From assembly GCA_963576725.1 (NCBI GenBank), contig OY755241.1, forward strand, positions 29,700,853 through 29,764,852: a stretch of DNA of 64,000 nucleotides. The letters are read 5' to 3'. Numbering within the stretch: the stretch's first letter is position 1; each line of letters opens with the position of its first letter. The notes under the pieces are model-generated. The model worked only from the letters and a program-made list of their open reading frames with translations, was not told the origin of the DNA and ran no database searches. Origin of the DNA: Azorinus chamasolen (Eukaryota; Mollusca; Bivalvia; Cardiida; Solecurtidae). Of this stretch, positions 31,731-42,190 are shown one piece after another. The position numbers and the translations under genes were made by a program.

Positions 31731-31866
31731 AATCATGTTCAAGAATAACTTCTTTATTTCCCCACCAATCCCTGTGTTGTGACCACTCTTTACAATCGTC
31801 TCGTAGAGGTCACAACATAGGGTTTGGTGGAGAAATGAGAATTCAGTACTTAAGCACGCACGTTAA
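31731..31866. mobile_element. FB-4 fold-back element
   Basis: TTCAAGAATAACTTC, TTTCCCCACCAATCCCTGTG, then GGTCACAACATAGGGTTTGG. The right inner arm is shortened. Confidence 0.7.
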
Positions 31867-32373
31867 TCTAATGCCCTAAAATTTATTATGAAGTCTTACA
31901 TGTAATAATAAAAGTTCATATGGTGTAACATACATATGTGTTTCGTGTAGTAGGTGTTTCGTGACTTTAACTTATTGAAATAGTTCGTAACATCAAACCG
32001 CAAAGGATGCCTTTAAGATGTGTCTCTAGAACGTCGGTCTTAGGAGAGATACGTAGATACTTAACATTTTACATATAGCCCATAGCTACTTGAAATATTT
32101 ATGAATTAAACGATCTCTTAGAATAATTTGATTGTTTAAGAGTGAAATGTCGAAACTATTAACTTTAAAGCTTTGTCGATCAGTCATATCCCACGATGTT
32201 CTGCTCAATGGCCTGAAGAAAGACAATTAGTTTTGGAGATGTCACGTAATTTGACAAAAACACGTAATTTGATAAAAACACGTACTTTGATAAAAACACG
32301 TAATTTGATTTGTTTTTCAAATTGCGTTAAGAATCGACAAGATGCCTAACACGACATGATAAAAAATCAAATA
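31867..32373. other. Unassigned, with an 18-bp repeat
   Basis: 32243-32310 holds four copies of CACGTAATTTGATAAAAA. Nothing else recognised. Confidence 0.5.
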
Positions 32374-32533
32374 CAGTAAAACCCCTCTAATGCGACTACC
32401 AAAAAGGGGCATAAAGGCAGGTGGTAGCTTAATGCAGGACGAAATTTATGCAGAAAGCTCTTTAAGCAACTACCTGCTTATGAAGACAGTCATGTTTGTT
32501 CATTAAGTGATCGTATAAGAGGAGGTTTTGCTG
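32374..32533. mobile_element. TA-1 MITE with half its hairpin deleted (160 bp)
   Basis: CAGTAAAACCCCTCTAATGC to AGGTTTTGCTG, flanked by TA. ATGCAGAAAGCTC runs straight into TTTAAGCAACTACC. Confidence 0.8.
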
Positions 32534-33042
32534 TAGCGTTAAAATTCGGGACAGCGTAACGTACTTTGAAATATGGACGTTGTACCTACATTAAACAATT
32601 TGAAAACAAATGTATACAAAATAACGAATTCGCAACTTCAATATGAAGAATATATGTCTCAAAGTTCTGGAAGAGAAGTATAGATTTTTCAAAGATGTTC
32701 TTTCATATGAACATAGCGTCTCCTAACTGACCCTTAGCCTGGCTCCAAATAACTACCGTATAATGCGTCTTCGTATGAACCAAATGTTAACAACCGTTTG
32801 GCCAACACGCGTCCGGCTCATGAAATATGTCTAAAAATAAGTTAAAATGTCCCTAACTTGACGTTTTGTAACATTTGGAGCCGAAAACATAAAGTTTGGC
32901 GCTTTTAGAGACAAAGCTGAACTTTCCTATATTCTACATTAGAGAAAGGCGAATAAATCTCGGGCCATCCGATCCACGGGTGCTCCGCTATAACTGCAAT
33001 TATTTTTGCCCGGAGGTGAATTTTCCCAGAAAAATAAAGTTT
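32534..33042. other. Unassigned sequence
   Basis: No repeat from the families above and no recognisable protein. A 91-codon open frame starting at 32896 runs into the next dispersed repeat and has no motif. Confidence 0.35.
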
Positions 33043-33345
33043 CACCCACTTTCAGAGTATATGTACTTCACAACAGCAGGTGGTAAGTGCGTGTGTTGTG
33101 GCCGTAAAAAGTCGCCCCGTTTTTCTTCATTCTCAGTGTTGTTATATTCTCTGGTTCTTCTGGATCATTAGTTTTGATGGTATAAGTTTTGAAAATTGAA
33201 CTGATTAAGGCTAAAGGGGGGGGTGCTGTTATACTTTTAATCACTACTCATGAACAGGCTCAATAAAACCGAGCCTGCAATTTTCTCTTTTGGCAATGCT
33301 ACTTTTGCTTTCGAAGGATCACCCACTTTCAGAATACATGTATTT
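33043..33345 (+). repeat. Dispersed repeat H, copy 1
   Basis: It starts TTTCACCCACTTTCAGAG and ends with TTTCGAAGGATC and CACCCACTTTCAGAAT. The middle has TTCATTCTCAGTGTTG and TTAATCACTACTCATGAAC. Copies at 39521-40310 (inverted, interrupted) and 57650-57875 align with it. Confidence 0.65.
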
Positions 33346-33474
33346 ATATAGAAAGAAAAATGTATCTACACGCTGGTACCAAATATCCTATACTTTGTCT
33401 CCGTTTTAGCGAGTACGAGGGGCAAAAACCTCTAGAAAAAAACCGTGTTGTTTTGTTTAGTCGGAAACAATATA

Positions 33475-33678
33475 CAGTAAAACCTCGATTATTCGAATTT
33501 TCGGTATAGAATAATTTAGAACCTTTTAGGCAGGTGGCTGCTTAATGCATGGTGAAAGTCATGCAGAAAGCTCCTCTAGGAGCTTTCTGCATGACTTTCA
33601 CCATGCATTAAGCTGCCACCTGTCTTAAAGAGCGATAATAATATGTATTTTAGTGTTCGGATAATCGAAGTTTTACTG
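33475..33678. mobile_element. TA-1 MITE, ATTATTCGAA end type (204 bp)
   Basis: CAGTAAAACCTCGATTATTC to GATAATCGAAG plus TTTTACTG, flanked by TA. Apex AAAGCTCCTCTAGGAGCTTT. Very close to 16542. Confidence 0.9.
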
Positions 33679-34192
33679 TAGTTGGCGACCAAGTGCTCGA
33701 ATTCACTAAAATCCTTATACACGAGCGAAACTGTCACTCCTTTCTTGTTGATCATTATGAGAAATGATGAAAAATGTCCAAATGAAGCTTATATACCGGT
33801 GACATCACATTCTAATTCTACTTTAGACGACATTATCAGCAAAGCCTGGCATACTCGTTATTGTTATTAATTAAATATGACAAATAACATATAATCAGAT
33901 CTAATATATTCTATATACAAACTGATCTTTAGAGGGCTCATACAAGAGCCATTTGATCTGGGTTTATTTAATGTTATCAAATGCTTCAATATGCGTTTCT
34001 GTCGAGTAGAGAGTAAAACAAGTAAAGCCCGGTTTTAAAGAATAATTTAACTATTTTGCCGCAATTTCGCAGCCTTTGCAAACAGTTAGGGGTAGATCTT
34101 GGTGAAATGGTTTAAGCACCCGGGTTAAGAACTCCATTTTGAAACCGGAAGCAGAAAATAATATTAGCAGACGATAATGCCGGCGACGAAAT
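33679..34192. other. Unassigned, with MITE scraps
   Basis: 33920-33965 (TTTAGAGGGCTCATACAAG) is a TTAA-2 apex remnant. 34070-34192 resembles TTAA-3 outer arm (TTTGCAAACAGTTAGGG; GCAGACGATAATGCC). Confidence 0.4.
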
Positions 34193-34330
34193 GATTAACC
34201 CTTTGAATGCAAGCTCGTAATGAGTGAAATGGCATTTGTAAACAGTGTAGACTCAGATTAGAGGACCCTTAGAGGGGTACTCTGATAAGGATTTACACTG
34301 TTTGTCGTTCAACATCCTTTAGCCCCAACT
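34193..34330. mobile_element. TTAA-2 MITE, TTTGAAT end type, right end unclear
   Basis: TTAACCCTTTGAATGCAAGC, GTAGACTCAGATTAGAGG, apex ACCCTTAGAGGGG, right arm ATTTACACTGTTTGTCG. Confidence 0.65.
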
Positions 34331-34419
34331 TTTAGATGTTCAGAGTATGGACTCGATTGTAAAACAAGCATGGACTGGTCCACTTCGAAACTTCAGCAAT
34401 CAAAATGATAAACTAAATA

Positions 34420-34624
34420 CAGTGAAACCCCGCTAGTGCGACCACTTAATAAACAACCACTGGCGTCGTTTGAAGCAGGTGGTTGCTTAATGCAGGACGA
34501 AAGTTATGCAGAAAGCTCCTAGAGGAGCTTTCTGCATAACTTTCGTCCTGCATTAAGCTACCACCTGCCTCTGCCACCCAGAATTATGCCCCTTTTTGGT
34601 GGTCGCATTAGCGGGGTTTTACTG
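34420..34624. mobile_element. TA-1 MITE, AATGCGACC end type (205 bp)
   Basis: CAGTGAAACCCCGCTAGTGC to GCATTAGCGGGGTTTTACTG, flanked by TA. Apex AAAGCTCCTAGAGGAGCTTT. Confidence 0.9.
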
Positions 34625-34689
34625 TACATGTATCAGAACGTGGTGTTTGATCATGTGTTCTGTTTACTCTGGTAGTTTGATTGACCTTC

Positions 34690-34893
34690 TGCACACTGGG
34701 CAATTGTCGTCTGTAAATATTGGCGTCTGCTTCAATTCTAAAAGTACATTTTTCGTCCAATTATTTTCAAAAACCAGTGACAGAATGATAAACACTTTGG
34801 TTCCTGATGAGACGTCGAGTTACTCGGCGTCTGATCTGGATCCAAACTGTTTGCAATTTTTCACAAAGTCGCCAGTAGACGGCTGGCGGTTAA
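34690..34893. mobile_element. TTAA-3 MITE
   Basis: Outer arm CAATTGTCGTCTG, hairpin GTTCCTGATGAGACGTCGAG, right end GACGGCTGGCGGTTAA. The left TTAA is not clear. Confidence 0.6.
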
Positions 34894-35100
34894 CCACTTT
34901 ACTGCCACGTTAAGTCGTCTGCAGAATTTGTCGTCTATTACAATTTTCATCTTTTAAATGTTCTTCAATTTCTTTCAAGAAACACAATTGTTTGTACCCT
35001 GGTGTTACTCGGTGTCTGACCTGGATCCAAACTGTTTAACATCTGGGTCCAAACTGATTGCATAATTGATCACAGATTTCCCATTGGCAGGTAAATAATT
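34890..35100. mobile_element. TTAA-3 MITE abutting the previous one
   Basis: TTAACCACTTTACTGCC to TTGGCAGGTAAATAATTAA. The hairpin is reduced to GGTGTTACTCGGTGTC. It shares the TTAA at 34890 with its neighbour. Confidence 0.6.
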
Positions 35101-35276
35101 AATTTGTTTTCAGTCACAAACGGTTAATGTCTGGACACTTTATGGCACGCGAGCAGTGATAACAATTTCATTACTGAAAATCAAACACAGACAGATTCAT
35201 TCACAGTAAAAACGCTCTAAAGCAGACGTTATACTTAGTACCAGTGCATGCCCTTCAGGTGGCAGCTTAACCCTTT

Positions 35277-35516
35277 CCCTGTTCTATATTTAGCCCAAAT
35301 TTCAATACCTTCTGAATATTCATTAACAAAATAGTTATAAATAAATATGAAAGATAGAACATTGTGGACATTTTAGAAAGCAAAGAAACAGATCTTTCAA
35401 ATTCTATTAGCAAACAGAGTAGACCCTGATCAGACGGCTCCTCTAGGAGCCGTCTGATCTGGGTCTACTCTGTTTGCAAATGCCTGAAAACACGTTTATA
35501 TGAGGGAAAGGGTTAA
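35277..35516. mobile_element. TTAA-2 MITE nested in TA-1 (240 bp)
   Basis: TTAACCCTTTCCCTGTTC to GAGGGAAAGGGTTAA. Hairpin apex CGGCTCCTCTAGGAGCCG. Confidence 0.85.
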
Positions 35517-35683
35517 CCCTTTCGCTGCCAAATTCTGTCGTCTGCTAACTTTGTCGTCTGCTACAAATTTTCATTATTTTGATTTTCTTCATTTTTGTTT
35601 ATTTTTGTTACTCGGCGTCTCATCTGGATCCAAACTGTTTGCATAGGTAATCACAGATCTGGCATTGGCAGGGAAAGGGTTAA
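35513..35683. mobile_element. TTAA-3 MITE, hairpin half lost, nested
   Basis: TTAACCCTTTCGCTGCC to GGCAGGGAAAGGGTTAA. It shares the TTAA at 35513 with the element to its left. Only the right hairpin arm (GCGTCTCATCTGGATCC) remains. Confidence 0.75.
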
Positions 35684-35769
35684 TGCAGGATGAAAGATAT
35701 ACAGGAAGCTGCCATTAGAACTGTCATTATTACGTTTGTTCTGCATTAACCAAGCGCCTTTTCAAGTAT

Positions 35770-35930
35770 TTGTAAACAGAGTAGACCCAGATCGGACGGC
35801 TCCTAGGATCAGGGTCTGCTCTGTTTGCATATTAAATGATAATAGACAGTTTCTACCAATACCCAAACATCTTGTTTACACATTATTATCATTCCTTACT
35901 TGAATCTTAAACATGGAAAGGACTAACCAT
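35770..35930. mobile_element. TTAA-2 MITE, left arm missing, nested
   Basis: GTAAACAGAGTAGACCCAG, apex CGGCTCCTAGGATC, right end ATGGAAAGGACTAA. Confidence 0.6.
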
Positions 35931-35940
35931 CCACCTGAAG

Positions 35941-36190
35941 TTAACTATTTTGGCGCCAAATTTAAAAGTGACGTCTGTAATAATAATTTCATATTAGATA
36001 TGATTCTAAACTAAATAATAAAGGTATATTAGTAAAACATTTGTTTTTAAAAACCTGTATGCTTGGGCTAAAATAATACAGAAAACAGTCAAGTGCCAGG
36101 TCAGATGCCGCCTTGAAAAGGCGGCATCTGACCTGAGACTGCACTGTTTTCAATGGTGCCAACAGGCGACATTGGCACCGAAAGAGTTAA
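35941..36190. mobile_element. TTAA-3 MITE, GGCGCC end type (250 bp), nested
   Basis: TTAACTATTTTGGCGCC to TTGGCACCGAAAGAGTTAA. Hairpin AGGTCAGATGCCGCC with apex CCTTGAAAAGG. Sister of 54410. Confidence 0.75.
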
Positions 36191-36409
36191 CCCTTTCCCT
36201 GTACTGTGTTTATTCTAAACACTTCAATACCTACTGAATATTCATGGACAAATAGTTATAATGAAATATGGAAGGTGACACAGTGTAGCCATTTTAGAAA
36301 GTAAAGAAACAGATCTTTCAAATTCAGTTAGCAAACACAGAATACCCTGATCTGACTCTACCCTGTTTGCAAATGCGCGAAAACACGTTTATATGAAGGA
36401 AAGGGTTAA
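36187..36409. mobile_element. TTAA-2 MITE, hairpin collapsed, nested
   Basis: TTAACCCTTTCCCTGTAC to GAAGGAAAGGGTTAA. The palindrome is reduced to CTGATCTGACTC. It shares a TTAA with its left neighbour. Confidence 0.75.
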
Positions 36410-36565
36410 AGTCACCTTTGTTTATTAATAAAGTGGTCGGTTTAGAAGGGTTTTACTGCATAAAAATAAATTGCTTTCAAGACAAGAAAATGTCAATTAC
36501 CTGATAAACATCTGGCAGCTCAGTTGTTTTCTAATTCAGTTCCAGGAAGAACCTTATTTATTATT

Positions 36566-36760
36566 CAACATTTAGCATGCTGCGGTAGTGTGAGTGATTA
36601 CTTATGTAAACAGTCTCGATCTACATGTAATTTAGATTACAGGGTCAGGCCGACCCTAACCTGCTTGCAGTTTGGTAGACAAACTTATTATAGTTTGAAA
36701 TTAAAATGTGTAGTGGCTTAGACATGGTGTAAAAATATTTTGCCCAGTAAGCTCAATGTT
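36566..36760. repeat. TTAA-3 MITE, old copy
   Basis: GCATGCTGCGGTAG, TGTAAACAGTCTCGATCTAC and TTTGGTAGACAAAC match the element at 30029. Confidence 0.5.
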
Positions 36761-37057
36761 GAAAACAGTCTTGCAAACGATCGTACGATATTAAGTCCTA
36801 ATTTACGACCATCGCTAGTACTCGGATAGCCGAAATGATAGCACATTCTAGAATGCAACAATTACGACAAACACCGCATGCTGTGTAACATACGGCGATC
36901 ACAACTGTAAGTTATGTACCATACTGTCAGTGATACGATATTGTATCAGGATCCGAACTGTTGGACGCTCGGTCAATAGTGAAAGAACAAATATTTTAAT
37001 CACAGAGGGATACACAATGTGCTTACGGGAATACTCTTTAGTGCAATTCACCATAGG
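36761..37057. other. Unassigned sequence
   Basis: No gene recognised. A partial GTATCAGGATCCGAACTG at 36944 is a TTAA-3 scrap. Confidence 0.4.
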
Positions 37058-37288
37058 TTAACATTTTCCCTCATTTAAACGCCCTTTTACGCATTTACAA
37101 ACAGAATATACCCAGATCATACGGCTCCTGACCAGGGTCTGCTCTGTTCACTTTTGACATGATATACATGTGATTGTACAGTTTTTGTCAAAATATTCCC
37201 TTAGAAATTTTACATTATTAAAATTGAGCTAATCAATATCCATAATGACATGATTTCTTACATGATTATTGAACATGTAAAGGGTTAA
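37058..37288. mobile_element. TTAA-2 MITE (231 bp)
   Basis: TTAACATTTTCCCTCATT to GTAAAGGGTTAA. The hairpin has lost its right apex (CGGCTCCTGACCAGGG). Confidence 0.75.
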
Positions 37289-37321
37289 GGACACGCCTTA
37301 GATCGCCTTGTCTATATACAG

Positions 37322-37492
37322 TCAAGCGATTGGATGGACGGATGGATAGACGGATGGACGGGATGATAGACGGGTGGACGGATGGATAGACGGATATACG
37401 GGATGATAGACGGATGGACGGATGATAGACGGATTGATGGATGGATAGACGGATGTACGGGGTGATAGACGGATGGACGGATGGATAGACGG
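37322..37492. repeat. (GGATGGAC/GGATAGAC)n simple repeat
   Basis: Imperfect 4- and 8-bp repetition. Three overlapping minus-strand ORFs rich in S, I, H and P are products of it. Confidence 0.95.
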
Positions 37493-37558
37493 ACAAGCGT
37501 TATCCGAGAATAAAAGGCACAAGATCCTTTTGAGGATTGATACACTTGAATGTATGTG

Positions 37559-37730
37559 CAGTAGAACCTTATGCGGCCATTCATTTATTTAACATGTACG
37601 TCTTAAAAAGCAAGTGGCTGCTAAATACAGGGAATTTTCTTCATTACTTTTGTCCTGCATTAAGCTACCACCTGCCTTACAAACCAATAATTATAAATTT
37701 TTTGATGACCACTTAAGACAGGTTCTACTG
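37559..37730. mobile_element. TA-1 MITE, CTTAAGACAGG end type, deleted hairpin
   Basis: CAGTAGAACCTTATGCGGCC to CACTTAAGACAGGTTCTACTG. The apex region is missing. Confidence 0.75.
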
Positions 37731-38190
37731 CAGTTAAATATGTGTATTCATATGTTATTACTTCTTATAATGATTATATTTGATCGTTTTTCTATTCCAA
37801 CAAAACTCAAATAGGTTCTATGTTCACTGTAACCAATCTCTGTTGATTAAGTTTTAATCAAAATGACTGGTTTACACAATAGCAGCCGATAAAAGTCGTT
37901 CAAAGCGTTATATTGATTGGAGAAACAAGATAAAAGCAGAATTAACTGCAACAGATTCATTTGTTATGACTGTTCGTCTCTCAACAATTTATTTCTAGTG
38001 ATATTGAAGGGCAGTAAAAAGAGAACTAGAAAGTTTCAGGCAAATACAATTATCCCTAAATCCTGTGAGACATCTCCAATGTCTATGCACTGCAATGCAT
38101 GACAATTCTAGTTACATGTATGTCATTTAGATGTTTTTGCTGTTGATTTCATCTCAAACTATAGAATGAACCAATGGCGAGCATGTAAAG
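37731..38190. other. Unassigned sequence
   Basis: No gene or known repeat seen. Confidence 0.4.
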
Positions 38191-38194
38191 CACG

Positions 38195-38239
38195 TTATAA
38201 CGTAAGTCTGGTATGTGATCACCCTGTAACGTAAGTAAT
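38195..38239. repeat. Start of the 29-bp array
   Basis: AACGTAAGTCTGGTATGTGA and CCTGTAACGTAAGTAAT match units in 39030-41712. Confidence 0.6.
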
Positions 38240-38388
38240 AGAGAATATTTGGTTCCTAGCTTTGAATGAGAAATGTTATCTGGCAAGGCGGATGAATATA
38301 TCAGGTGAGCCGAAGGCGAACCTGATATATTCAGAAGCCGAGCCAGATAACATTTCTCATTCAAAGCTAGGAACCAAATATTCTATTT
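38240..38388. mobile_element. 149-bp fold-back palindrome
   Basis: TAGAGAATATTTGGTTCC, TAGCTTTGAATGAGAAATG and TTATCTGGC pair with their complements at the right end. A nested GAATATATCAGGT/ACCTGATATATTC stem forms the tip. It splits the 29-bp array. Confidence 0.8.
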
Positions 38389-39029
38389 ATCCTTGTCACG
38401 ACAGCAAAATATAATTATTTTGTACCGAATGTACCACAAAATGCACCGCAAAGTATACCCGACTCTACTTGCTCTAGACTGTTGATGACGTCACTATAAA
38501 GGCGTTATTACGTCACTGGAATTCCAAAAAGTCACATTGCTTTAAAAAAAATGCTCAAAACAAAACCGTTGCCCCGGTTGGTTATGTAAGAAAAAGAACC
38601 TGTCACTTGACGATATCTAGACGATTTATGATTCTTGATGTGGATTTATCTAAACACGGTAATTTCGCGACAAACAACTAGATCTAGTCTAGATCTAGAT
38701 CTACTAGATCTAGTCTAGGCCTAAGAATATAAGTTTTGGAGAATGAAGTGAAAGACTTAGATCTAGATTTCTATTTAGTTTAATGGGTATCGATTGAAAT
38801 CAACAAATTCGCTTTGTTAAACTTTTTTTATTCAGTAGTACTCCGTAGACGTAAATTTTGTATTCACGAAATAAGCGTCTCGGTAAAAGAAAAGTAGTTT
38901 CGGCTACAGGTCATGTGACCAACTGACATAATAACATCGATCATGTGACCAACTGACATAATAACAAAAAGTTTATTAGGCACCTTGTTATCCGTCAGGA
39001 AAATAGGCACGTGACAGGATAAACACATT
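38389..39029. other. Unassigned, with local repeats
   Basis: 38911-38965 is a 30-bp direct repeat (TCATGTGACCAACTGACATA). 38670-38720 is rich in AGATCTAG motifs. ACGTGACAGGATAAACAC at the end pairs with TTATCCTTGTCACG at 38389, so the element containing the palindrome may extend from 38240 to about 39025. Confidence 0.5.
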
Positions 39030-39685
39030 TAACCACCCTATGACGTAGGTCGTGTATGTAATAACTCTGTAACGTAAATCTGGTATTTACTCACTCTGTA
39101 AATTAGGTCTGGTATTTTATCACTCTGCAACGTTGGTCTGGTATCCATTCGTCCTATGGCGTAGATTGTCTATGTAATCACACTGTAAGGTAGGTCGGGT
39201 ATGTAATCACGATGTTATGTATGACTGGCATTTTAATCACAATGTAACGCAGAACTGGTATTTAATCACCCAGTGACTTAGGTAGGGTATGCAATAACGC
39301 CGAAACCTAGGTCTGGCATGTAATCATGCTATAACGTAGGTCTGGTATATAAGTACGCTATATCTTAGGTCTGGCATGTAATCATGCTATAACGTAGATC
39401 TGGTATAAGTATGCTATATCTTAGGTCTGGCATGTAAGTATGCTATAACCTAGGTCTGCCATGTAACCATGCTATGGCGTAGGTCTGGTATGTAAGTATG
39501 CTATATCTTATCCGATTGATGTCACGTGAAAGCCGTGTAATTTCCATCCACTGCCTTCAGCAACCTAATCGCTCTCGTCCCATATGGACTTTACTGGCAG
39601 TGTATATTCCATATTAGGTAACCTGAAAAATGTGCAACTTATAGTGCAACACTACTCACGCCCCTCCCAGCACCGGCTTAAGCAG

Positions 39686-39851
39686 TGTAACGTTCGTAGA
39701 ACGTTGGTAATTATGCAAATGAAGCTGACAAGATCATTGTATCTTGGGGAGTGGAGGTATATATATAGCGCAACAAACATCTCTTGATGTGAGCTTAAGC
39801 TTTGCACCGACAGGGTTTGTTGTTGCTGGGTCTCTCGGTTTGCACGTTAAA
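39686..39851 (+). repeat. 5' LTR
   Basis: It begins TGTAACGTTCG and ends CACGTTAAA (the 3' LTR has CGTTACA). A TATATATATA stretch at about 39759-39768 could serve as the promoter. Confidence 0.85.
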
Positions 39852-39854
39852 AAA

Positions 39855-39871
39855 TGGTGGCAGCGGTGGGA
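39855..39871 (+). other. Primer-binding site, tRNA-Leu type
   Basis: TGGTGGCAGCGGTGGGA, three bases after the LTR. It is the complement of the 3' end, including CCA, of an animal tRNA-Leu as I know it (TCCCACCGCTGCCA plus CCA). Confidence 0.8.
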
Positions 39872-39945
39872 TAAAGACAACTGCCGGACCGGAGTTGCCT
39901 TACCCACGGGTCTCCCAGGTTCCAAGTCTCGGGACGAGACTTCTC

Positions 39946-39956
39946 GGAGGGGAGAG
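39946..39956 (+). other. Polypurine tract
   Basis: GGAGGGGAGAG, three bases before the TG of the 3' LTR, as expected for plus-strand priming. Confidence 0.75.
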
Positions 39957-39959
39957 TAA

Positions 39960-40127
39960 TGTAACGTTCGTAAAACGTTGGTAATTATGCAAATGAAACT
40001 GACAAGATCATTGTATCTTGGGAAGTGGAAGTATATATATATAGCGCAACAAACATCTCTTGATGTGAGCTTAAGCTTTGCACCGACAGGGTTTGTTGTT
40101 GCTGGGTCTCTCGGTTTGCACGTTACA
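39960..40127 (+). repeat. 3' LTR
   Basis: TGTAACGTTCG to CGTTACA, with a 7-bp terminal inverted repeat. It differs from the 5' LTR by a handful of substitutions and one extra TA. Confidence 0.85.
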
Positions 40128-41712
40128 GCAGTATTCAATTTTCAAAACTTATACCATCAAAACTAGTAACCCCGAAGGACCAAAACATATACCAACACTG
40201 AGAATGAAGTACGGGGCTACTTTTTACGGCCGCCACACAAGCACTTAACACCTACTGTTTTTGTGAAGTACATATATTCCGAAAGTGGGTGATCCTTCGA
40301 AAACAAAATTAGGTCTGGTATGTAATCCCGCTATGGCGTACGTCTGGTATGTAATTGTGCTATATCGTAGATCTGGTATGTAATCCCGCTATGGCGTAGG
40401 TCTGATATGTAGTTACGCTATAAAGTAGGTCTGGTATGTAATTATGCTATATCGTAGGTCAGGTATGTAATCCCGCTATAGCGTAGGTCTGGTATGTAAT
40501 TACGTTATGACGTTGGTCTGGTATGTAAGCACGCTATGGTGTAAGTCTGGTATATAATTATACTTTATCTTAGGTCTGGTTTGTAATGACGCTACAGCGT
40601 AAAACTGGTTTGTAATCATGCTACATGTACGATATATATATGGTATTTTATCTTACATGTAATCACGACATAACGTAGGTCTGGTATGTATCCACGATGC
40701 AATGTCAGTCTGGTTTGTATCACTCTGTAACCTAGGACTGTTATGTACTCATACTTTGACGATATATTTGGTATGTAATCACGCTATAACGTACGTATTA
40801 TTTGTAATCACGCTGTAAAGTCGGTCTGGTATGTATCATCACGCAGTAACGTAGGTCTGGTATAACGCATGTGTGATATGTAACCAAGCTAAACCCCATT
40901 ACTGGTATGTAATCACGTTGTATGTAGGGTATGTAATCACGCTATAACATAAAACTGATATGTAATCGCGCCTTAACGTAAGACTGGTATATGTAATATC
41001 AAAATAACGTAAGTTTGGTATGTAATTAAGCAATAACTCAAATCTGGTATGTAATCACGCTGTAACGTAGATATTGTACATGTATGTAATCATGTTGTGA
41101 CGCAGAACTTGTATGTAATCACGATTTAGCCTAGGTCTTGTATGTAATCATGTTGTAACGTAGATCCTGTATGTAATCATAAACAACACTGCAGTGTAGA
41201 ACTGGAATGTTATCACACTGTATCCTAGGTCTGGTATGTAATCACGCAGCAATGTAGGTCGGGTATGTTATCATGTTGTAACGTAGAACTGGTATGTAAT
41301 CACACTATAACGTAGGTAATGTATGTAAAAATGCTATAATGTATGTCGGGTATGTAACTATGTACATTGGTTTGGTATGTAATCACCCTATGACTGGTGA
41401 TGTATGTAATCACGCCGTATTGCAGGCCTGGTCTGTAATCACACTACATGTATTACGCATGTCTCATGTGTTATCACGCCATAACCTAGTTCTGGTATGT
41501 AATCACATTATGGCATAGATCTGGTATGTAATTACCCAATAACGTTGTTCGTGTATGTAATCAAGCAGTAACCTAGGTCGGGTATGTAATCTAGTAGTGA
41601 CCTAAGTCGGGTATGTAATCAAACAGTAACCTAGGTCGGGTATGTAATCTAGCAGTGACCTAGGCCGGGTATGTAATCACGCAGTAATCCAGGACGGGTA
41701 TGTAATCTAGGG

Positions 41713-41921
41713 ACATACAGATACACAACTATAGTTTATTAAATTCCTTCTTTCCTACTTCTTTCTCACTGTCTTCCTTTTCCTATCTTTTTCTGCTACC
41801 ATACCTGGGATGCTATATTTGCTATATTTTCTTACTTATAAAGAAACAAACACGTCATTTTGTATGCTTATCAATGTTTTTGTTTGATTCTCGAAATAAA
41901 GTGGTGTCATACAAAGCTCAA
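41713..41921. other. Unassigned, pyrimidine-rich
   Basis: CTTTCCTACTTCTTTCTC-like sequence follows the array; no gene seen. Confidence 0.4.
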
Positions 41922-42092
41922 GATAAGATACGTAAATTAAAACATTTTCAAGAATAGATTCAATATTTCTCCACCAAACCCTATGTTATGACCACTCTTT
42001 AGAATCGTCGTCTTTTGATTCTAAAGAGGGGTCATATCATAGAGTTTTGTGTAGAAATGACGGTTTTAGTATTTGAGTACGCACATTTATCC
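41922..42092. mobile_element. FB-4 fold-back element
   Basis: GATAAGATACGTAAATTAAA, hairpin TTTCTCCACCAAACCCTATG ... ATAGAGTTTTGTGTAGAAAT and GTATTTGAGTACGCAC. Confidence 0.8.
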
Positions 42093-42130
42093 GTAGCGCT
42101 GGTCTAACCTATAATAGTACTATTGTTATC

Positions 42131-42190
42131 AGTATACCACATTTATATAACGCTCTTTTCACACAGAATATGTTCGTTCAAAACTGTTTG
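42131..42190 (-). repeat. LINE 3' tail fragment, inverted
   Basis: On the minus strand TTTTGAACGAACATATTCTG, GTGTGAAAAGAGCG and TTATATAAATGTGGTATAC match the end of the LINE at 7120-8067. Confidence 0.65.

Larger units (their letters stand above)
35203..36458. mobile_element. TA-1 MITE expanded to 1.26 kb by nested TTAA elements
   Basis: Left end CAGTAAAAACGCTCTAAAGC and right end GGTTTAGAAGGGTTTTACTG. The inner arm GGTGGCAGC-TTAA is interrupted at 35277 and resumes TTAATGCAGGATGAAAG at 35680. Two more TTAA insertions lie in the right arm. An uninterrupted copy is about 204 bp. Confidence 0.75.
39686..40127 (+). mobile_element. Miniature LTR retrotransposon (TRIM-like), 442 bp
   Basis: Two near-identical LTRs of 166 and 168 bp flank only 108 bp of interior. 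The interior holds a primer-binding site and a polypurine tract but no coding region, so the element needs reverse transcriptase and integrase from elsewhere. A 4-bp duplication GCAG (5 bp if the shared A is counted) flanks it. The paralogous empty site near 57740 shows the uninterrupted sequence. LTR differences are few, so insertion is fairly recent. Confidence 0.85.
39521..40310 (-). repeat. Dispersed repeat H, copy 2, carrying an LTR element
   Basis: The left part (GTGCAACACTACTCACGCCC, GCACCGGCTTAAG) and right part (GTATTCAATTTTC, AACACTGAGAATGAAGTAC, GTGGGTGATCCTTCGAAA) are contiguous in copy 3 at 57650-57875 (inverted). This proves the insertion point of the LTR element. Confidence 0.75.
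39030..41712. repeat. 29-bp minisatellite, interrupted at 39521-40310
   Basis: Units of the type GTAGGTCTGGTATGTAATCA plus CGCTATAAC repeat every 29 bp with heavy divergence. The array resumes after the insertion. No ORF; no unique spacers. Confidence 0.9.

Noticed and set aside
37266..37584. Overlapping Ser/Ile/His/Pro-rich minus-strand ORFs
   Set aside because: They are translations of a GGATGGAC-type simple repeat.
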